64,000 bases of DNA from Begonia masoniana (Eukaryota > Streptophyta > Magnoliopsida > Cucurbitales > Begoniaceae), in the NCBI GenBank assembly GCA_022432975.1, contig CM039509.1, positions 13,245,860 to 13,309,859 of the forward strand, written 5' to 3'. This document shows positions 57,481 to 64,000 of the stretch, in pieces; position 1 is the first letter of the stretch, and every line of letters begins with the position of its first letter. The position numbers were made by a program, and so were the translations under genes. Below the pieces are notes generated by a model. The model was given only the letters and a program-made list of their open reading frames with translations, was not told the origin of the DNA and ran no database searches.

Positions 57481-59564
57481 CCGGGTGATTGAAGATTTGA
57501 CCTCAAATCCAAGGGTTCACCATTCTCTAGGTCATCCTTCTGTCCAATGTATGGAGATAGGTTTTGGATATTGAAAGTGGCGAATACTCTATAGTCTCTT
57601 GGTAACTCAAATTTGTAGGCATGATTGTTAATCCTTTCTATAACCTTGAACGAACCATCGGCTCTTGGGAGTAACTTAGACTTCCATTGCTTGGGAAACA
57701 TTTCCTTCCTTAGGTGAAGCCAAACTAGGTTCCCCTCATTGAAAATAATCTCATTTCTCCCTCTGTTGGCATGCTTGACATATGTCTTGTTCTTCCTCTG
57801 AATGGTTTTTCTAACCTGTTCATGCATTTTTTGGACTTGCTCGGCTTTGTTAGCTCCCATAGGGTTTGTGAGATTTTTTTATGGAGAATGATACAAGATC
57901 CAATGGTGTAAGTGGGCTAAAATCGTACACCACCTCGAATGGGGTGATTTGAGTAGAGGAATGTACGCTCCTATTATAAGCAAACTCCATGTATGGGAGT
58001 TGAACATCTCAATCGGTGAGTTTCTTGCCCAGTATGCTCCTCAAAAGAGTTCCCAAGGTTCGATTCACTACTTCGGTCTGACCATTTGTTTGAGGGTGAA
58101 ACAAAGTACTAAAAAGTAATTTTGTGCCCAACTTCCTTCATAAGGTCTTCCAAAAAGAGCTAAAAAACATAGTGTTTCTATTCGACACAATAGATTTAAA
58201 AACTCCATGCAAACAAACCACTTCTTTGAAAAACAACTCGGTTATGAGGATGGAATCATCCGTCTTTGAGCACGCTATGAAATGGGCCATTTTTGATAAC
58301 CAGTCTACAACCACCATAATCGATTCCTTAGCCTGAGCAGTGCGAGGAAGTCCCAAAATAAAATCCATACTAATTTCCATCCAATGATGACTCGAAACGA
58401 TCAATGACAAATAGAGCCCTTGAGGAAGTACTCGGCTCTTGGCTTTATTGCAAACAATACACTTCTTTAATACCCGATGCACATCTTGTAGTAGATGAGG
58501 CCAATAGAAATGCTCATTGATCATATCCAATGTCTTCTTCTCTCCAAAATGACTAGATAACCCACCACCATGAGCTTCCTTGATTAGGGACTCCCGAATG
58601 CCCCACTAGGTACACACAATTTACCCCCCTTGAAAAGGTAGTCATCCACTAGATGGTAGTCACCCTCAGGCCTGTCTTGACACTTCACATACCAAGGGCT
58701 GAAGTCTTGGTCCTCAGCGTAACTGCTATTGATCCATTTGAAACCAAAAAACTTGGTGTTTAGCTCGGTCAAAAGAACGTATCTTCTAGATAAGGCGCCG
58801 GCCACCACATTAGTCTCTCTCTTTTATATTTGATGATGTAGAGGTATCGTTCAAGGAAGTCTACCCACTTGGCATGTCTCCTATTAAACTTGCCTTGACT
58901 CTTTATGTGCTTGACTGTTTGATGATCGGTGTGGATGATGAATTCCTTGGAAAGAAGATAATGTTGCCACACTTCTAGATCTCAAATAACGGCCAAGAAC
59001 TCTTTGTCATACGTCAAATAGTTAAGGGTGGCACCCTTGAGCTTATCACTAAAGTATGCAAGTGGTTTACCCTCTTGCATGAGCACTGCTCCGATTCCCA
59101 ACCCAGACGCGCTGCTTTCTATCTCAAAAACTTTATTGAAGTCGGGTAGCATAAGAATGGGGGCATGACAAAGTTTCTCCTTGATCACCTCAAAACTTCG
59201 TTGACAAACGGGTGTCCATTGGAACTCCTTCCCCTTCTTAGTACAATCTGTAATAGAAGCCATAATCGAGCTAAAATCCTTGATGAATCTCTTATAGAAA
59301 GATGCTAACACATGAAAACTCTACACTTCTGAGATCCTCTTTGGAACCGGCCATTCCTTGATGGCTTCTATCTTAGACTCATCCACCTCCATACCGTCCT
59401 TTGTAATCCCCATGAAGTAAACTCTCTCTTGACCAAAATAGCACTTCTTGAGGTTTTCAAAAAGTTTTGCACTCCTAAGAGTCTCAAAAAGGACACTGAG
59501 ATGCTCCAAATGAGATGCAATATCCATATTATAAACAAATATGCTGTCAAAATAGACCATGATT
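57481..59564 (-). pseudogene. Pol of decayed Ty3/gypsy E
   Basis: From right to left: the RT active-site region reading VYFDSIFVYN at about 59550 (the second Asp is Ser), the RT connection (59321-59564), RNase H (58769-59311, [10 protein letters not shown]), the HHCC finger and integrase core (58138-58530, CIVCNKAKSR, SMDFILGLPR, SIVSNRNTMFF) and the C-terminal part (about 57481-57860, GNLVWLHLRKEMFP, ATFNIQNLSPY). Frameshifts and stops break it into at least five frames. D cuts it at 59565, within RT; B- cuts off its C-terminal tail. The SATFN..LSP type of tail resembles CRM-like gypsy elements (uncertain). Confidence 0.88.
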
Positions 59565-60313
59565 GTCACACCCCTAATACTGTACCCATTTACCCGTATG
59601 AATTTTTCTTTTTCCTTTATACTCAATGTTTAAGTGGAAAACAAATTAATAAAACATTTAAGACAATTCTTCTTTCTTTTATCACCTAAATATAACTTCA
59701 TAATACAAATTTTGCCTACATAACAAACATACTTTTCACAATACAATTCAACGTATAACCGCCCTATACTCTCACTCGAAACGACTCGAGACATAATTAA
59801 ATAAAACACGTTTTCACGAAAACAAACTGCGTGGTTCCGTCTGAAAGTTTAACATATCCTCCTGTTTTAAAATCACAAAACAGTTCCAAAACGTTTGAAG
59901 CATTAATATATAACCTATCAACTATCCAGAGCCAAGCATCCTAAAATGTTCTATACAGCCATCAGCCAAGCCAATCGTCCTAAAATGTTCTATACAAATT
60001 CATCTAACTAATTACAAATCCTCCTGTTTTTTAATCAAACTAAAGATTATAAAAATCAATTTGTAAAACATTTCAAAACATCAATATATAAACCTATCCA
60101 GATCCAAACAACCTAAAATGTATCTAGCTATACAATAAATCTGTCTAACCCACCATTAACCCAAAACGTCCTGATACCCTCAAAACACGTACATATTTCC
60201 CCACGGGTCAGGCCAAGCATCGACTGCGCAACACACTCCCGTGGGCATTCTCCGTCAACTGCATCATTCCTCGGGAGGAGGGATCTCGTCCTCACCTGTC
60301 TCCTCGTAGCCAC

Positions 60314-60915
60314 CTACACCATACATACACACTATGAGATATAAATCTCAGTAAATCCTACTTAAATGCAGATGCGTGCAGTGCATATGGAGTTCAGAAA
60401 TCATGCATAACAGAGCGTCGCAGACAGTATATCACCGAGATCTCATCCCCCTAAACGAATGGGCCCATCCAATGGTCGGACTACCCCGTGCGGTTAGAGG
60501 AGGGGGGTACACGCTTACAACACGTACAGCCGTGCCTGAGCCCCACCTCGCGTGACCAGATAACAGATTATGTTCATTAATTACAGTACATGAGATGTGG
60601 TATTGGCCAGACCCTCAATCGGTCCGCACAATAGATCTGAGCCCCCAATCTCTGGGCCACATCGGTTTTCAGAAAACATCGTGCAGTGCAGAAATTCGTT
60701 TTCATGCCAAGTTAAAATACATGATGCATGAACAGTTCAATATAACTATAAACAAGCAATCATGTATACCATCAAGACTGTAAAGCATAATCTATAAACC
60801 AAATAAACCTAACTACCCAACCAAAGCAATATAAACAAGTGCATCACCAAATTCCTCGAAACGACCTCGACGTACGGTGTAGGCCAATCGGCCAGAGAAG
60901 ATCACGAGAACTTAC
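60314..60915 (-). other. Intron 2 of LTR D, with complementary ends
   Basis: Minus strand: donor GACAG|GTAAGTT, acceptor GTGTAG|GTGGCT, 602 bp. Arms at 60870-60883 and 60313-60326 pair over 14 consecutive positions with G-U pairs. The branch-site hairpin TGAGAT-TTAT-ATCTCA is at 60335-60350. Confidence 0.65.
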
Positions 60916-61721
60916 CTGTCGTCCGTAGCTCGCTGGGGATGCTCGGTTATCTGTCCACCTATGGCTCAACCTACGAAAAATATTCAAACTTTATTACACT
61001 CAAGCTTACATTCACCAATTTACTCTCAAACTACTATGTCTAGCCTAATCCAACTAAAACCTAATTAAACGGCCACTAATTTAGGTTTGGTAAAAACCGA
61101 CCCAAAACTCAAACGCGCATAACTTTTGCGCCGGTTATCGGAATCAAACGATTCCAGCGGCCACGTACTCCTCTAATAACCTATTTTAATCTGCCAAAAG
61201 GAATTTTAAAACAAATGACCGGAGCTAGGTCAATTTTGCAGAAACCCGAAACTGCTCCTTTACCCAAAATTTCTCTTTTTCAATTTTTCATCAAAACTCT
61301 CTCAATTCCTCACTAATCTATCCTCCTAACATCCAATTAACATAAACTAACTAAAAATCAAAATTCCAATTCAGAAAACCCGAAATCCAAAAACCTAGCC
61401 CCCTGGTTTTTTTTCCAAATCCGAGCTCCTCATTGCTCGGAAACCCATGCCAGCATCGAGCTCGGCCAATTGACGCTTAAAGCAACCCAAAAGGGCCGGT
61501 GGACGGATCTCAATCGAGCTCGCCACCGTCGGCCATGAACAAAACGAAAACAGGGAAGAGACTCAACCTGTTTTCGGTCGGGTCTGGCGCGGAGAAGGCC
61601 GAACCGAGCTCTGGTTCAGCTCGCCGGCGTCTGCACGTCAGAATGGTGGTCGGAAACGCCGGGTCGCCGGGGAAGAGTCGTCGCGGCTCTTCGTCTCTCT
61701 CGGCGTCGGGAGCTCTCAGCG

Positions 61722-61748
61722 ATAATGGCTTCATCGTGAAGCCATTAT
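61722..61748. repeat. Perfect hairpin near the start of the LTR D transcript
   Basis: ATAATGGCTTCA, loop TCG, then TGAAGCCATTAT: 12-bp stem, 3-nt loop. On the minus strand it directly follows a TATA-like tatttaaaag, so it would be at the 5' end of an RNA. Confidence 0.8.
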
Positions 61749-62144
61749 ACTTTTAAATAAAAACTTTAAATTTTAATTACCAAATTATTTAAATGTCCCT
61801 CAATCAATTCTATGCTTAATTCTTTAATTAGTCTATCGATTCGGTTTCTCTGCAATTTCCTTATTTCTCCAAATATTCCAATTTAATCTTAGAGTTCTAA
61901 CAAAACTCACCGTTCACAAAACGGACTTATTTTTCTATTTTTACGAATTAATATGCTAAAAGGGTAAAACGGGAACTCTAGCATTACTCTTCCCGATTTG
62001 GGTTTCTAAAATTTCACTTATTCTTCTACAAATTCTCGTAAATTTCTAGGGTCCTAATAAAACCATCCGCTCGCAAAACGGACCTAATTTACTTATTTAC
62101 CAAAATAGCCTTGGAGCGGAAACCCGAAAAACTCGGGTGTTACA

Positions 62145-63400
62145 TCCTTCCCTCCTTAATTGGAATTTTGTCCCCAAAATTATTGCTTGGTTAACTTCTA
62201 GTTACTCACCCTCACATTATCTACTTAACCATGCTCGCAATACCATTCGCGACACTCCTATGGTCTTACCCATCCCTCGGGTCTCAATGGTTTCCTACAT
62301 CTCCGAAGCTTTCAATCCATCTAACTTCGCACTTTGTAATTCAATTACTCATACATCCATCGACTTCAACCTAACCCTTCGTCGCCTAGACTTTCAAATT
62401 TCATTTAACTTAACTTCAACTCTAGTTTGTCCCTCAAGCTAAGTTTAATCAATTTCTAACTCTTCAAATTCCGTGACAACAACTCGTACCTAATCACTTC
62501 AAACCCTTAAAGCTTCTTCAATTCTATAACACTAAAGACTTGATACTTGGATCTCTTATCATAATCCTCTGTTTCAAACTCTTCTTTACACTACTATCTA
62601 CTGTCCAAATTATCAATCTCATTTTCTATACCTACTTACCTTGCGCAACTATAGCATTCCCTTAGCCACTCTAATGCCATTCCTTTATACAGAACCTTTG
62701 TTACTTAAATCTTTCCCTTTATGCTCTCAAGGTATCCTCTAAGTCTCTACTATTTTGTCCAATATGCTCGTTTATACAACTCTTACCTCGGTCATCATCA
62801 ATCATTAATGAATTCTTAAATCTAAACAAATTCGTTAAACCATTTACCCAACACCTTATGGGCGCTTAAACAATTCAACGTTACCTATGAGTCGGAACTT
62901 TCCTATACCTCTTGTTCTAATTTCACATTCAAGCTCATTTGCACAGTCTTCGTGCAAATTTCTCTTCCTTTCATCCAATATGCTCTAAATTTCCCATCCT
63001 CCACTACTTGACTCATAACTCAACTTTCCCTTTAATCTAATTAATTTTTCTCACTTATCTCTATGACACTATTTGAAGCCAAAATATCAACGTAACCGGC
63101 TATTTTTTCTTACATCTCATAGTCCTTACCTCATTCGTTTACTTAAGCTTATTTACTTTAACCTTAGCCGTTCCCAAAATCATTGGCTTCAACTTCGTTA
63201 TATATAGATTGGCCCCCTTTTGATTCCTAATTTAATCTTATTCCTATCTCTTAACTTTACAATATCGATTTCATCCTTCCTCCAAAATTAGGTCCTAAGC
63301 ATTCTTCTAAATTCTTTTATAACATCTCATCCCTACAACCTTTTTGTTTGCAAACTTGTTGTATGTAATTTAACACCTCCCTTCCAAAAATCCTTTCCTT
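62145..63400. other. Internal remnant of D and unidentified DNA
   Basis: Begins with the purine tract complement (tccttccctcctt) and the chromodomain-end parallel to F. After about 62250 nothing recognisable remains. It is rich in C and T on the plus strand, and its short open frames have no domain. Confidence 0.45.
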
Positions 63401-63410
63401 CCTAAGTCAC

Positions 63411-64000
63411 CAAGTATGATTCCTTAAGAGGAACCCCTGACAATATCATTCTGGCCACAAGACAATCATCCATCTCGCCACAATGAATCGCAACTTTTAA
63501 CGCTGCACGTTTGCTTGAGAAAGCAATGTCAACCTCGTTTAGAGCTTTCACGAGGATATGCATGAAATATTCTTTTGGAACTCCTCCGTAGCTAAGAAGA
63601 GAAACTAAGTTTCTTGAAAGATTTGTTTTCTTTGGTGGATTGCTAGTCCCAACTATCTCCAAAGAATTCTCGGTTTGAAGATGTTCAAATTTCAAATCTG
63701 ACTCAACTTTAATCATTGAATCACGTATCTGAATCGTCCTAGAAGAGAGCTGAAAAATTACAACTGTCTATTGACAAGAAGAGTTCCCTCGACAGCATAA
63801 CCATTGTAGAAAAGTCGGAATTGAATCAGCAAAGGCGGCGCTTCAGAGCTACTTTGTTGTTTTATTTCCGCAACATTTTTTTTTTTTTTGAAAGATCTTT
63901 TCCAAAAACTCCCTCAACACTGTCTTCACTGGTAAATTGTCCCTTGAATAAATTTTTAGGGCACTCAAATGCTAGATCCTCTGATATATATATCCGGTGC
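63411..64000 (-). pseudogene. RNA-dependent RNA polymerase (RDR3/4/5-like), broken and cut by the window edge
   Basis: Minus-strand pieces in order: ISEDLAFECPKNLF near the edge; PPLLIQFRLFYNGYAVEGTL (about 63780-63845); then SSRTIQIRDSMIKV, LSRNLVSLLSYGGVPKEYF and AALKVAIHCGEMDDC, ending ARMILSGVPLKESYL before a possible donor TTG|GTGAC at 63410. This order is that of plant RDRs of the gamma group, which copy single-stranded RNA. The frame shifts at the poly-A run near 63881 and again, with a stop, near 63752-63768. The second break could be read as an acceptor (tttttcag) but leaves no room for an intron. The gene is either a pseudogene or has sequence errors. The catalytic DxDGD region is downstream in such proteins and is not in the window. 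Confidence 0.72.

Larger units (their letters stand above)
59565..62144 (-). repeat. LTR D (3' LTR of a chromovirus related to F)
   Basis: Plus strand TGTCACACCCC to CTCGGGTGTTACA, 2580 bp. The adjoining 62145-62160 is the complement of a purine tract, and the text after it parallels the same place in F (atttt(a/g)tcc(t/c)caaaat). D is therefore the 3' LTR of a minus-strand element. Unit: mini-exon 60916-60970, intron 2 60314-60915. It inserted into the RT of E. The right part of the element is truncated or decayed, so no duplication can be shown. Confidence 0.8.

Noticed and set aside
61499..61756. GC-rich open frames on both strands (85 and 74 codons)
   Set aside because: The first-exon region of LTR D is simply GC-rich, and neither product is recognisable. 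The hairpin, not a protein, is the notable feature.
62137..62442. 101-codon open frame after LTR D
   Set aside because: It starts in the LTR end and runs antisense to the expected internal region. No domain.

Overview
The window is plant nuclear DNA: a long-intron protein gene sits among nested LTR retrotransposons and a hAT element. The host is probably a dicot. I cannot name the species; a cucurbit is only a guess. Repeats make up most of the 64 kb. Two host genes are recognisable. One is a complete ten-exon gene for a CD2BP2/LIN1-like U5 snRNP protein (coding span 28219-47710, + strand). The other is the edge of a broken RNA-dependent RNA polymerase gene (63411-64000, - strand). || Layout. 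1-480: end of an LTR (B0). 2822-6759: solo LTR A with 5-bp target duplications and 47 copies of a 35-bp repeat. 8866-27132: LTR C, split by a 9.4-kb Ty3/gypsy chromovirus F (9342-18714, - strand, duplication ATATT) and by a hAT-like element (21215-24119, 8-bp duplication). The hAT element itself carries a triple-LTR Cassandra-type TRIM with a 5S rRNA-like core (22295-23593). LTR B+ (24539-27132) is joined to the end of C. 28219-47710: the CD2BP2-like gene. Its 10.4-kb intron 6 holds a decayed copia element, itself invaded by a rearranged gypsy element. 52042-59564: a decayed gypsy pol (E, - strand) split by LTR B- (52165-57480), which is itself split by LTR A2 (52395-55038). 59565-63400: LTR D and the start of its internal region. 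|| The main discovery concerns the long LTRs A, A2, B+, B-, C, D and F (both copies), which share a start near TGTAACRCCC. All carry the same small transcription-unit layout: a 44-57 bp mini-exon bounded by TAG|GT and AG|GTAAGT, followed by an intron of about 490-660 bp ending in a TGTAG|GT acceptor (TATAG|GT in A2). An arm 32-36 nt after the 5' splice site is complementary for 12-16 bp to the 3' splice site, and a small covarying hairpin lies at the branch-point position. The LTR fragment at 1-480 is the same unit with both introns removed exactly at the predicted sites. This is strong internal evidence that these LTR introns are spliced and that spliced RNA has been reverse transcribed.
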